The position numbers and the translations under genes are program-made. Below the pieces are notes generated by a model. That model was given only the letters and a program-made list of their open reading frames with translations, searched no databases and had not been told where the DNA came from. Shown here in pieces: positions 18,439 through 26,752 of a DNA stretch of 64,000 nucleotides. How positions within the stretch are numbered: position 1 is the first letter of the stretch; the number at the start of each line of letters is the position of its first letter. This DNA is from Thermoleophilia bacterium UBA6103 (GTDB taxonomy: Bacteria; Actinomycetota; Thermoleophilia; UBA2241): the NCBI GenBank assembly GCA_002423545.1, contig DIWP01000045.1, positions 1 through 64,000 on the forward strand, read 5' to 3'.

Positions 18439-19209
18439 ATGGACTTGTGTGACGTCACCATCGTCGTGCCGACGCGGAACGAGCGCATCAACGTGCGCAC
18501 GTTCCTTGCCGGCATCCCACCGGACATCGATCTCGTGGTGGTCGACGACAGCGACGACGACACCCGTGACATCGTCCGCGAGGTACGACGGCAGCGCACC
18601 CGGATCATCCGCACCAGGGGCACCATCGCGGCGGCGCGGCAGATCGGCGCGGACGCGGCGGCGACCGACTGGGTGCTGTTCACCGACGCCGACGTCGTCT
18701 TCGCACCCGACTACTTCACGCGGCTCGCCGAGTTGCCGGTACCGGTCGGACAGGGCGGCTTCGTCGGCGCCAAGAGCAGCGTCGGCCGCTATCGGCGGTA
18801 CTACTGGTGGTTCGATCTCTGGCTGCGCATCGCCTGTCTGGTCGGCGCTCCGGCGGGGACCGGCTCCAACATGCTGCTGCGCCGCTCCGCGCTGGCCGAC
18901 GCCGGCGGCTTCGACGTGTCGCAGCGCTGCAACGAGGACTCGCTGGTGACGTATCAGGTCAAGCGGGCCGGCCATCGGGTCACGTTCGCCCCAAGGCTGG
19001 TGGTGCACGAAGTCGACCACCGGCGCCTCGAGCGCGGAGCATGGAAGAAGAGCCTGCACAGCATCGTGCGGTGCATGGCGCTGTTCTGGGGTCTCATCCC
19101 GGCCTCTCGGCGCAGCCACGACTGGGGCTACTGGGAGCCGCGGCCCGACGCCACCGCGGCGCACCGACCGCAGCCGGCGACGCAGGAGGAGCCGGGCGGC
19201 GCCGGCTGA
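18439..19209 (+). CDS. Family 2 glycosyltransferase
   Basis: A 256-residue GT-A fold transferase. It begins VTIVVPTRNERINVRTFL, has VVDDSDDD at the nucleotide site, FTDADVVF as the metal-binding DxD-type motif, GTGSNMLLRRSALADAGGFD at the acceptor side, and NEDSLVTYQVKRAG as the ED catalytic-base region. There is a hydrophobic patch near residue 130 and another near 215 (CMALFWGLIPA), suggesting membrane association. The product and acceptor are unknown. The C-terminus is a disordered Ala/Pro/Glu tail. Confidence 0.87.
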   Translation: MDLCDVTIVVPTRNERINVRTFLAGIPPDIDLVVVDDSDDDTRDIVREVRRQRTRIIRTRGTIAAARQIGADAAATDWVLFTDADVVFAPDYFTRLAELPVPVGQGGFVGAKSSVGRYRRYYWWFDLWLRIACLVGAPAGTGSNMLLRRSALADAGGFDVSQRCNEDSLVTYQVKRAGHRVTFAPRLVVHEVDHRRLERGAWKKSLHSIVRCMALFWGLIPASRRSHDWGYWEPRPDATAAHRPQPATQEEPGGAG

Positions 19210-19317
19210 GGCGGCCGGCACCGACCAGGCGCCACCTGCCGCTGTCGCTTGCCGCCGGGGTCGGCCGTCGCCGGGGCGATCCCGGGGTCTGCGCGAGCCG
19301 CCGTCCGGCGGACCCGC

Positions 19318-19346
19318 TTGTCTCAGCGCGTCCGGTGGCCGATAAT
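19318..19346 (+). promoter_or_regulatory. Promoter of the beta-propeller gene
   Basis: TTGTCT at 19318-19323 and GATAAT at 19341-19346 are separated by exactly 17 bases, a good sigma-70-type arrangement. A start site near 19353 would leave about 20 bases of leader containing AGGGGG (19359-19364) before a CTG codon at 19372. The promoter therefore argues against the longer in-frame opening from TTG 19249. Confidence 0.6.
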
Positions 19347-19371
19347 CGAAGCTTCAGCAGGGGGTCGTCAA

Positions 19372-20472
19372 CTGAGGTCTCGAGTCCCACAGATCGCCGC
19401 CGTCGGATTGGCGGCGGTCGCCATCACGCTCGCCGTCACGTGGGCCATGTGGCCACGCGAACAGCCCGTGGCGCCGGCGGGTCAGTCCATGCGCGCCGAG
19501 AGGCCGGCCGGCATCACCGAGTTCTTCGTCGCTGCGCTGCGCTGGCCGAACGGGACGCCGGCCGGCATGACGTTCTCCGGCGACGCCGTCGTCTGGAGCG
19601 AGACCACGGAGAAACAGGGCGGGCTCTTCGCCGCCGATGTGCGCATCCAGGAGAGGCTCCTGCTGCGGAAGGCCGCCAAAGGCAACTCCCAATCGTCGCC
19701 GGTGCTCGCCGGAGAGATGCTGGTGTGGCTGGAACAGCGCAGCGGCGCCAAGGGCGGCAAGCTCGATGTCTGGATGGCCCGACCTCCGTCCGGCGCTTCA
19801 CAGTTGATGATCGGACAGGTCCCGGTGCGCGGCCTCGATGCCGACGGCGACCTGATCGTGTGGCTGCAGCGTGTCGCCGACAAGGACGATCCGGACAGTC
19901 CCGACGATCAGGTCTGGACGTACGACGTGGCGAAAGGTCGACTGCGGCAGATTGAGGCAGGGGCGGGACCCAAGACCGACATCGCCGTCTCGCGCGGGGT
20001 CGTCGCCTGGTCCTGTCGCGAGCCCGATGCCGACGACATGACCGGTGTGTGGATCCACGACACGGTCACGGGGCAGACGGTCCACACGGTCGTCAACCCG
20101 GTGCCCTCTCTCGACCTCTCAGGTCATACTCTCGTGTGGTGCAGCGGCAGCGGCGACGTCTACGGTCTCGATCTGCGGACGCGGACCCGGTTCACGATCT
20201 CGGTCGCCCCCGGTACGCAGGCAGATGTACAGATCGACGGTGACCTTGTGGCCTGGTGGGATGGGCGCGCGGCCCGCGAATCCGATTCCGGCGTCGGTCG
20301 TGAACAGGTGCGCGGCGATGTGTACGCCTACGATCTGAGCACCGGCGACGAGATCCCGGTGAGTACGAACAAGGCGGCGCAGAAAGACCCGCGGGTCTCC
20401 GGCGACACCGTGGTCTGGCTCGACGAACGTTCCGGCGAGTGGGAGATCCGCGGCGCCGTCGTCAGGCCGTAG
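19372..20472 (+). CDS. Membrane-anchored TolB-like beta-propeller protein, probable CTG start
   Basis: Encodes about 366 residues. It begins with a short basic stretch and one hydrophobic anchor (IAAVGLAAVAITLAVTWAMW), followed by an extracytoplasmic domain of repeated blades with the pattern GD-x-VVW (FSGDAVVWSE, LAGEMLVWLE, ADGDLIVWLQ, SGHTLVWCSG, IDGDLVAWWD, VSGDTVVWLD). That pattern is typical of TolB-like propellers in actinobacteria. No ATG, GTG or TTG lies in frame between the promoter and the anchor; CTG 19372 has AGGGGG 7 bases upstream and gives a natural N-terminus. TTG 19249 would place about 40 extra basic residues before the anchor and lies upstream of the promoter. The role is unknown; cell-envelope scaffold or sensing is possible. 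Confidence 0.75.
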   Translation: MRSRVPQIAAVGLAAVAITLAVTWAMWPREQPVAPAGQSMRAERPAGITEFFVAALRWPNGTPAGMTFSGDAVVWSETTEKQGGLFAADVRIQERLLLRKAAKGNSQSSPVLAGEMLVWLEQRSGAKGGKLDVWMARPPSGASQLMIGQVPVRGLDADGDLIVWLQRVADKDDPDSPDDQVWTYDVAKGRLRQIEAGAGPKTDIAVSRGVVAWSCREPDADDMTGVWIHDTVTGQTVHTVVNPVPSLDLSGHTLVWCSGSGDVYGLDLRTRTRFTISVAPGTQADVQIDGDLVAWWDGRAARESDSGVGREQVRGDVYAYDLSTGDEIPVSTNKAAQKDPRVSGDTVVWLDERSGEWEIRGAVVRP

Positions 20473-20490
20473 CGCACCGGCAACGGCGCG

Positions 20491-20508
20491 CGGCGGCAAC
20501 GGCCGCCG
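20491..20508. terminator. Hairpin between convergent genes
   Basis: CGGCGG, a 6-base loop and CCGCCG sit between two convergent stop codons (20472 and 20513). A bidirectional terminator is plausible; no T-tract is present. Confidence 0.3.
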
Positions 20509-20512
20509 GGCG

Positions 20513-21208
20513 TCACTGCTCGGCGGTCACGAAGACCACCAGGGCGGCGGTGGCCTGCACGGGATCGGCCCCGGAGACATCGCCGCTGAACTCGATCTCC
20601 ACCGCCGCTCCGTGCAACTCATCGGACGTGACGGCCGCCTCCACCGGCTGCAGGCCGATGTCTGTGCGACGGTAGAACAGGGTGTCCTCGGTGATGGCCA
20701 CCGAGGCCCGATCGCAGACGGTGTCGGGCTCGGGATGGCCCTCGACGAGGATCCACCCGAGGACCAGACCCTGTGGGTCGGAGATCGTCGTGAGGCCGGT
20801 CACGATGCCACGTACGCCCACCGCGACGCTGGCGGGATCGGGCAGCGACGGCGACGGCGACGGACGCGGGCTCTGTGGCGACGGCTCGGGATCACGCAAC
20901 TCCTTGAGGCGCACGTCCCAGCCGCCCAGCGTGGTGGGTATGCCGGCTTCGATGCGGGGCGTCAGCTCACGGACGTAGACCTGGATGAACCGTTTGCCGT
21001 GGCGCTCGCCGATGCCGACGCTCACGACCCCGGGCCGCTTGAGCAGGTACGACTGGTACATCTTGAAAAAGGGCTCCAGCGGCTCGGGTTCCGGCGCCGA
21101 GCCGCGGGTGCCGGCCCACACGCCACCGACCGCCGCACCGAGGAGCACCACGGCAGCGGTGGCGGCGATGAGGCGGTGACGGGCGATCAGTGCGAGCAGG
21201 CGGCGCAT
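20513..21208 (-). CDS. Unknown membrane-anchored protein
   Basis: A 231-residue protein I do not recognise. Residues about 12-34 form one membrane anchor (LIAATAAVVLLGAAVGGVWA). An extracytoplasmic segment follows, MYQSYLLKRPGVVSVGIGER, continuing into a short beta-rich unit ending LGGWDVRLKEL. A Pro/Ser-rich spacer lies near 110-122, then a second beta-rich domain starting VAVGVRGIVTGLTTIS. The first domain's pattern (self-consistent Val/Gly strands, then 'iP..LgGwdV') recalls the short N-terminal domain seen on some secreted trypsin-like proteins, but no catalytic residues are evident. It is convergent with the beta-propeller gene and co-directional with hisG, whose stop codon lies just past it. 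Confidence 0.6.
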   Translation of the reverse strand: MRRLLALIARHRLIAATAAVVLLGAAVGGVWAGTRGSAPEPEPLEPFFKMYQSYLLKRPGVVSVGIGERHGKRFIQVYVRELTPRIEAGIPTTLGGWDVRLKELRDPEPSPQSPRPSPSPSLPDPASVAVGVRGIVTGLTTISDPQGLVLGWILVEGHPEPDTVCDRASVAITEDTLFYRRTDIGLQPVEAAVTSDELHGAAVEIEFSGDVSGADPVQATAALVVFVTAEQ

Positions 21209-21251
21209 GGCTCCCCTGAGCAGGCGGACCGGGGCTCGCCGCTCACACCAC

Positions 21252-22121
21252 TCACATCACGATCTTGTTGAGCGGGTACTCGACAAGGCCCTCGGCGCCG
21301 GCCTTCTTGAGGGCCGGGATGATGTGGCGGACGACCGACTCGTCGATGATGGTATTGACGGCGACCCACTCTTCGTCGCTCAGGTGAGAGATCGTCGGCC
21401 GGCGCAGCGCCGGCAACGTGGCGAGGACGGTGTCGAGGTCCTCGCGCCGCACGTTCATCATCAGACCGACCTTGTCGAGGGCGTTCATGGCGCCCTCCAG
21501 CAGCAGGCGCAGGTCCTCGAGCTTGCGCCGCTTCCAGGCGTCGGACCAGGCGACGTGGTTGGCGATCAGGCGCGTCGTCGACTCAAGGACGACGTCGACG
21601 ATGCGCAGCTTGTTGGCGCGCAGCGACGCCCCGGTCTCGGTGGCTTCGACGATCGCGTCGGCCAGATCGGGCGGCTTGACCTCGGTGGCGCCCCAGCTGA
21701 ACTCGACCTTGGCCTTCACGTCGTGGGCGGTCAGATAGCGCTCGGTGGTCCGTACGAGCTCGGTAGCGACGATCCGGTCCTCCAGGTCGCCGATCGTCTC
21801 GATCGGCGAGGACTGCGGCACGGCGAGGACCCAGCGGACCTTGCCGAAGCTCTTCTTGGCGTAGACGAGTTCGGCGACCTGTTCCACGTCGGCGCCAATC
21901 TCACTGATCCAGTCCTGCCCGGTGAGGCCGGCGTCCAGGATGCCGTCCTCGACGTACCGGGCCATCTCCTGGGCACGGATCAGCATGCACTCGATCTCCG
22001 GGTCGTCGATGGCGGGGTAATAGGATCGACTGCTGGTGGTGATGTGGTAGCCGGCGCGGCGGAAGAGGTCGATCGTGGCAGTCTCGAGGCTGCCCTTGGG
22101 GATGCCGAGCTTGAGGATCAT
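21252..22121 (-). CDS. hisG: ATP phosphoribosyltransferase, long form
   Basis: Catalyses the first step of histidine synthesis, joining PRPP to ATP. It has 289 residues, the long form with a C-terminal regulatory ACT-like domain (IIPALKKAGAEGLVEYPLNKIV). Intact landmarks are LKLGIPKGSL, DAGLTGQDWI, FSWGATEVKPPDLADAIVEA and the PRPP loop ETGASLRANKLRIVD. AAGGTG lies 6 bases before the ATG. A TACACT box (complement of 22164-22169) could be its -10. It stands alone, more than 20 kb from the rest of the his genes. A second, degenerate HisG-like protein is encoded inside the his operon at 45859-46602, so this copy is probably the working enzyme. Confidence 0.93.
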   Translation of the reverse strand: MILKLGIPKGSLETATIDLFRRAGYHITTSSRSYYPAIDDPEIECMLIRAQEMARYVEDGILDAGLTGQDWISEIGADVEQVAELVYAKKSFGKVRWVLAVPQSSPIETIGDLEDRIVATELVRTTERYLTAHDVKAKVEFSWGATEVKPPDLADAIVEATETGASLRANKLRIVDVVLESTTRLIANHVAWSDAWKRRKLEDLRLLLEGAMNALDKVGLMMNVRREDLDTVLATLPALRRPTISHLSDEEWVAVNTIIDESVVRHIIPALKKAGAEGLVEYPLNKIVM

Positions 22122-22180
22122 GAGACACCTTCGCCGGGATGATGGCCTTCTGGAACGCCAGACAGTGTAGCAGGTGGGTG

Positions 22181-22230
22181 GCCGGCGGCTGAGGCGATGG
22201 CCGGCGGCTGAGGCGATGGCCGGGGTGATG
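22181..22230. repeat. 19-nt tandem repeat
   Basis: Two perfect tandem copies of GCCGGCGGCTGAGGCGATG (22181-22199, 22200-22218) are followed by a third degenerate copy to about 22230. The array lies exactly where the missing 5' end of the agmatine deiminase gene should be. Confidence 0.85.
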
Positions 22231-22307
22231 GCCGGGACCTCGGAGGTCTGCCACAATACTGCGACACGCGCGCCGGGAGGCCGGCGGGGGCGGCAGGTCG
22301 ACGGCGA

Positions 22308-23132
22308 CGGCCGCTCGACGACTCGTGGATCCGCGACAACGGGCCGATCTTCGTGCGCGACGGCGCCGGTCGGGTGGCGCCGGTGCGCTTCCGCTTCGAC
22401 GCGTGGGGCCAGAAGTTCCCGCCGTGGGACAGGGACGCCGAGGTGCCGCGGCGGATCGCCGAGGCCTGGGGCTGTCGGCTCTTCGAGGCGCCGCTGGTGC
22501 TGGAGGGTGGCGCCTTCAACACCGACGGCGACGGCACGCTGCTGACCACCGAGCAGTGCCTGCTTCATCATCGCAACCTCGGCCTGTCGCGGCGCGACTA
22601 CGAACAGGCGTTCCACGACTGGCTGGGTATCGAGAAAGTGATCTGGCTGCCGTTCGGGCTGCTCGAGGACTCGGGGCCGCTGTCCACCGACGGTCACGTC
22701 GACGACGTGGCGCAGTTCGTGGCGCCCGGCGTGGTGCTGGCGCAGAGCTGCCCGCCGGACAACGCCAACGCCTCGCGGTTCCAGGAGAACCTCGACGTGC
22801 TGCGGGCGGCGACCGACGCCCGCGGGCGGCGGCTCGAAGTGGTCGAGCTGCCGCAGCTGCCGTACACGCAGGGCGTCGGCCTGGGCGGCGACGTGCGGGC
22901 GCCGGGCAGCGGTACACACATGCCGGCGCCCTACGTGAACATGGTCTTCGCCAACGGCGCCGTCTTCCTGCCGCGTCTGGGCGCCGAGCAGGAGGACGAG
23001 GCATACGAGCTGATCGGCCGGCTGCTGCCGGATCGTCGGGTGATCGGCCTGCCGACCGAGCTCTCGGCGTTCGGCGGCGGCGGCCTCGGCTGCATCACGC
23101 AGCACGTACCGGCCGGCGAGCTGCTCATCTGA
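22308..23132 (+). pseudogene. Agmatine deiminase, N-terminally truncated
   Basis: The readable product begins PLDDSWIRDNGPIFVRD and continues as agmatine deiminase: LEGGAFNTDGDG, the catalytic-His motif STDGHVDDVAQFV and the nucleophile Cys in GGGGLGCITQ. Agmatine deiminases hydrolyse agmatine to N-carbamoylputrescine and are usually 340-370 residues; here the first 80 or so residues are absent. The frame is open back only to 22212 and holds no ATG, GTG or TTG before GTG 22353, which would remove the substrate-binding WIRDNGP. Only about 190 bases separate it from the divergent hisG start, so the missing part cannot be encoded there. A deletion associated with the tandem repeat, or an assembly gap, is likely. 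Everything downstream of the break is intact. Confidence 0.75.
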
Positions 23133-23290
23133 GCCGGGCGGATCGCGCCCGGCGGAGCGCCGGCCTGACCCGGACACGGGTCGGCCGGCCACGCGGCCGG
23201 CGACGGTGTCGCGCAGGAGCGCGCCGGCCGCTGCGGTACTATTAGCTGTTCCGTCGTCCAGCAGGAGTTCTTCGCCCGAGACGCCACACC

Positions 23291-24718
23291 GTGCTGTTCC
23301 CGACCGTCAGCTTCGCGGCCTTCTTCCTGGTCGTCTTCATCGTCAGCTGGCTGCTCATGCCGCGCTTCACCTGGTGGAAGCTCTTCATGATCGCGGCGAG
23401 CTACTTCTTCTATGCCACCTGGGACTGGAAGTTCTGTTTCCTGCTGGTGGCGGCCACGGTCATCAACCAGGCGGGCGCGCTGCTGGTGACACGCGCCCGC
23501 TCCAACGGCGGCCGCAAGGCCTGGATGGCGGCTACCGTCGCCGCCGACCTGCTCATCCTCGGCTTCTTCAAGTACTACGGCTTCTTCGTCGTCTCGACCG
23601 CCAACGTACTGGACGCCGTCGGGCTCGGTGCCCCGCTGCCACTCATCAAGCTCGTGCTGCCGGTCGGCATCTCGTTCCTCACCTTCCGCGTCATCACCTA
23701 CGTCGTCGAGGTCTACCGCGGCCATACTCCGCCGGCCACGACCATCGACGTGGCCCTGTACGTCTCGTTCTTCCCCTACCTCCTGGCCGGTCCGATCGTG
23801 CGCGCCAGGGAGTTCCTGCCGCAGTTGGCCGCGCCGCGCGACCCGCGGCGCATCGACGTCGGCCGCGCCGCCTTCCTCATCTTCGCCGGCCTCGTCAAGA
23901 AGATCCTCATCGCCGACTACATCGCGGCGTCCATCGTCAACGATGCCTTTGCCTCGCCGGGCGACTTCTCGTCGTTCGAGGTGTTCGTGGCCGTCCTCGG
24001 CTACTCGGTGCAGATCTACTGCGACTTCAGCGCCTACAGCGATATCGCCATCGGCACGGCGTTGCTGCTCGGCTTCCGCTTCCCCGACAACTTCGACGCT
24101 CCGTACACGGCGCTCAGCATCCGCGACTTCTGGCGCCGCTGGCACATCACGCTCAGCACCTGGCTGCGCGACTACCTGTACATCCCGCTCGGCGGCAACC
24201 GCAAGGGCCGACCACGCACGTACATCAACCTGATGATCACGATGCTGCTCGGCGGCCTCTGGCACGGCGCCGGCTGGACCTTCGTCTTCTGGGGCGGCCT
24301 GCACGGCGTCGGTCTGGTAGGGGAGCATGCGGCCGCCGACCGCCGCAAAGCGCTGGGCATGTCCGAACGCGAACCGGGGCTCGCCGGCCGGGTGCTCAAG
24401 CGCACCTGGGTCTTCGCGTTCGTCACGTTCGCCTGGATCTTCTTCCGCGCCGACACCATGGGTGCCGCCTGGCGCGTCATCGGTCGTCTGTTCACCGGGT
24501 GGGGGGCGTCGTCGCCGGCGGTCACCTGGCAACTGCTCACGCTGATCTTCCTCGGCGTCGCGATCCAATACGTGCCGCGGCGCGTCACTCTGGGCATAGA
24601 GAGCGGCTTCGCACGCCTCGGTCCGGTGCTGCAGGGTCTGGCGGTGGCGCTCGGGCTCTTCCTGATCGGGGCACTAGGGCCGCAGGGCCCGGCGCTGTTC
24701 CTCTACTTCAGGTTCTGA
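23291..24718 (+). CDS. MBOAT-family O-acyltransferase (AlgI-like)
   Basis: A 475-residue polytopic membrane protein of the MBOAT family, which moves acyl groups across the membrane to polysaccharide or teichoic-acid acceptors. It has the AlgI/DltB layout: LFPTVSFAAFFLVVF at the start, many hydrophobic helices, FWRRWHITLSTWLRDYLYIP with His285, and GGLWHGAGWTFVFWG with the catalytic-type His325. The GTG start is the first usable codon. Seventeen bases after its stop begins an SGNH-hydrolase gene on the same strand, the usual partner in polysaccharide O-acetylation. The acceptor glycan is unknown. Confidence 0.9.
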   Translation: MLFPTVSFAAFFLVVFIVSWLLMPRFTWWKLFMIAASYFFYATWDWKFCFLLVAATVINQAGALLVTRARSNGGRKAWMAATVAADLLILGFFKYYGFFVVSTANVLDAVGLGAPLPLIKLVLPVGISFLTFRVITYVVEVYRGHTPPATTIDVALYVSFFPYLLAGPIVRAREFLPQLAAPRDPRRIDVGRAAFLIFAGLVKKILIADYIAASIVNDAFASPGDFSSFEVFVAVLGYSVQIYCDFSAYSDIAIGTALLLGFRFPDNFDAPYTALSIRDFWRRWHITLSTWLRDYLYIPLGGNRKGRPRTYINLMITMLLGGLWHGAGWTFVFWGGLHGVGLVGEHAAADRRKALGMSEREPGLAGRVLKRTWVFAFVTFAWIFFRADTMGAAWRVIGRLFTGWGASSPAVTWQLLTLIFLGVAIQYVPRRVTLGIESGFARLGPVLQGLAVALGLFLIGALGPQGPALFLYFRF

Positions 24719-24735
24719 TGGACGGGGTCTGCTGA

Positions 24736-26694
24736 ATGGCGAAACGACCACGCAAGCGGATGGACGATCCCACCAACTGGGGCGCGAGCGGCCGGCGGCG
24801 GGAACCGGCGGACGCCGGCGCGCAGGTGGAGATGTCGCCGGCACACGACGCCGCGGCTGTGCCGGCCGGGCGGGACGATGTGCCGCCGGGACAGCCTCCG
24901 GCGGCGGCGACCGGAGTCCCGGCCGACGATACCTTCGAGGGCTGGCTGGAACAGGTGCCACGCGGGTTCGCCGTGCCGTCTGCCGCCGACGGCGCGCCGT
25001 CGCAGGACGACGCGAGCTCTGGGGACGATCCGTCCGCGCGGGGCGACGCGACTCGTGCGGAGCACGCGCCCGGGCGGGACGACGCGACTCCGCCGCCCGC
25101 TCTGCGGCCGCCGGCCGCCTCCTGGCGCGAGGAGGTCCCCGAAGGCTTCACCGTGCCGTCGGCCACGGAGCCGGGTCGCTCCGTCGCCGCAGCCGGTCGC
25201 GGCGACGCCGCCGGGCGTGGGACCGGTGACTGGGACGAGGACTTCGAATGGACGCCGCCGCGGCGACCGCACCCCGCCGAGACGGCCGCAGAGCCGGGGT
25301 CGGAGACGGCGCCGGGCGCCTGGAAGGACTTCACGGCCGGTGATCTGCGCGCGGCAGCGGACAGGCCGCTCCAGGACGGTACGGGGGTCGGCGACGGAGC
25401 GGTGCCGGGCCTCGCAGGTGCAGCCGCCGCCGCAGGTTCGGTGAGCGACCCGTCCCGCCTGCCGTTGGATGCAGAAGGACCGGCACGCACCTCCGGCGTC
25501 CGGTCCGGCGTGCCGGGCGGTGCTTCCGCGGCCGGCGAGCCGCCGGCGGGAGCACCGGGACAGTGGCGCCGTATCGGCGAGCCTGCGGCCGAGGTCACTC
25601 CGACCGGGAACGGAGGCGGCGCCGGCGGGCCCGGCGGCCCACGACGGACCTATCGCGGCCGCCGTCGCGGCGAGGGGCCGGACGGCCGGCGTCTGGTACC
25701 GGCCGGCACGGTGCTGCTGGCGCTCATCATCGGCCTCGGGCTGGCGGCGCTACTCAACGCCCAGAGCTTGCAGAGCGCGGCCGAGTCGATGCACGTGGGC
25801 ACCACGCGCTCGATCGCCATGGCCCTCGTCAGACCGGTGACGGCGGTGAGCTCGCTGCTGCGGCTCGACAGGCCGCGAGCCGCGATCGAGGACGCTCTGG
25901 GCCGCGGAGCGCGGGAAGTGGCGGGGGTGCACACCCGCACCCCGGAGCCGGAGCCGAGCGGGTCGGACGGCGGCGGCTCGGGATCGGACGGCAGCGCGTC
26001 GCCGAAGCCGTCCGCCTCGCCCAGTGCCGCCATCTTCACACCCACCAAAGACAAGAAGCTGGCTCTCTGGGTCGGTGGCGACTCGATGGCCATGACCTTC
26101 GGCGAGAGCCTGGTCGCCATGGCCGACCGTACAGGGGTCATCGAGACCGCCCTCGACTACCACGTCTCCTCCGGCCTCAGCCGTCCCGATTTCTTCAACT
26201 GGCCCAAGCGCCTGAAGGCGGAGATGAAGGGCTTCCAGCCCGATGTGGTCGTGTTCGCCTCCGGCGCCAACGACGGCCAGGACGTGCAGTACGAGGGGAA
26301 GGTCTACTCCTACGGCACCAAGGAGTGGAACGACCTGTACCGGGAACGGGTGGCAGTGGCCATGAACATCGCCAGCGGCGAACAGGGACGGCCGGTCTGG
26401 TGGGTCGGCATGCCGATCGCCCGCGACCCGGCACAGAGCGAGATCTACCGGAACTTCAACACGATCTACAAGGAAGAGGCGAAGAAGCGTCCCAACGTCC
26501 ACTACGTGGACACCTACACGATGTTCAGCGACGCCAACGGCGACTACTCGGACTACCTGACCGGCATCTCCGGCAAGAAGGAGCTCATGAGACAGGGCGA
26601 CGGCATCCACTGGAGCCGCGCCGGTAGCGACCTGGTGGCGGCCGAGGTCATGGAGCAGATCGCCGAGCTCTACAAGTTCCCGTTCGAGCCCTGA
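24736..26694 (+). CDS. Membrane-anchored SGNH-hydrolase protein (DUF459-like)
   Basis: 652 residues. Residues 1-315 are low-complexity and cytoplasmic, rich in Pro/Ala/Asp/Gly, with a repeated short element: FEGWLEQVPRGFAVPSA at 67 and SWREEVPEGFTVPSA at 129. A single membrane helix spans about 320-343, followed by an extracytoplasmic Ser/Pro-rich stalk and then the SGNH domain. Ser450 lies in GGDSMAM (block I), GANDGQ is block III, and the Asp622/His625 pair is in DGIHWSRAG (block V). With the upstream MBOAT gene it makes a plausible two-protein O-acetylation system in which this protein completes transfer outside the cell. That function is inferred from gene pairing. The long cytoplasmic repeat region is unusual. 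Confidence 0.85.
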   Translation: MAKRPRKRMDDPTNWGASGRRREPADAGAQVEMSPAHDAAAVPAGRDDVPPGQPPAAATGVPADDTFEGWLEQVPRGFAVPSAADGAPSQDDASSGDDPSARGDATRAEHAPGRDDATPPPALRPPAASWREEVPEGFTVPSATEPGRSVAAAGRGDAAGRGTGDWDEDFEWTPPRRPHPAETAAEPGSETAPGAWKDFTAGDLRAAADRPLQDGTGVGDGAVPGLAGAAAAAGSVSDPSRLPLDAEGPARTSGVRSGVPGGASAAGEPPAGAPGQWRRIGEPAAEVTPTGNGGGAGGPGGPRRTYRGRRRGEGPDGRRLVPAGTVLLALIIGLGLAALLNAQSLQSAAESMHVGTTRSIAMALVRPVTAVSSLLRLDRPRAAIEDALGRGAREVAGVHTRTPEPEPSGSDGGGSGSDGSASPKPSASPSAAIFTPTKDKKLALWVGGDSMAMTFGESLVAMADRTGVIETALDYHVSSGLSRPDFFNWPKRLKAEMKGFQPDVVVFASGANDGQDVQYEGKVYSYGTKEWNDLYRERVAVAMNIASGEQGRPVWWVGMPIARDPAQSEIYRNFNTIYKEEAKKRPNVHYVDTYTMFSDANGDYSDYLTGISGKKELMRQGDGIHWSRAGSDLVAAEVMEQIAELYKFPFEP

Positions 26695-26714
26695 CTCCCA
26701 AGTCCGCCGGCTGC

Positions 26715-26750
26715 GGCGCCGGCAGGCTGCGCCCGGCGCTCGCCGGCGCC
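26715..26750. terminator. Bidirectional terminator candidate
   Basis: GGCGCCGGC (26715-26723) and its exact complement GCCGGCGCC (26742-26750) form a 9-bp stem with an 18-base loop between two convergent genes ending at 26694 and 26753. No T-tract is present. Confidence 0.4.
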
Positions 26751-26752
26751 TG

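Noticed and set aside
16375..19221. A 948-codon open frame on the minus strand
   Set aside because: Antisense to serA and the glycosyltransferase; low-complexity product with no motifs.
22174..22545. Possible N-terminus for agmatine deiminase in another frame
   Set aside because: The frame carries no agmatine deiminase N-terminal features, and a single frameshift would not supply the missing 80 residues.
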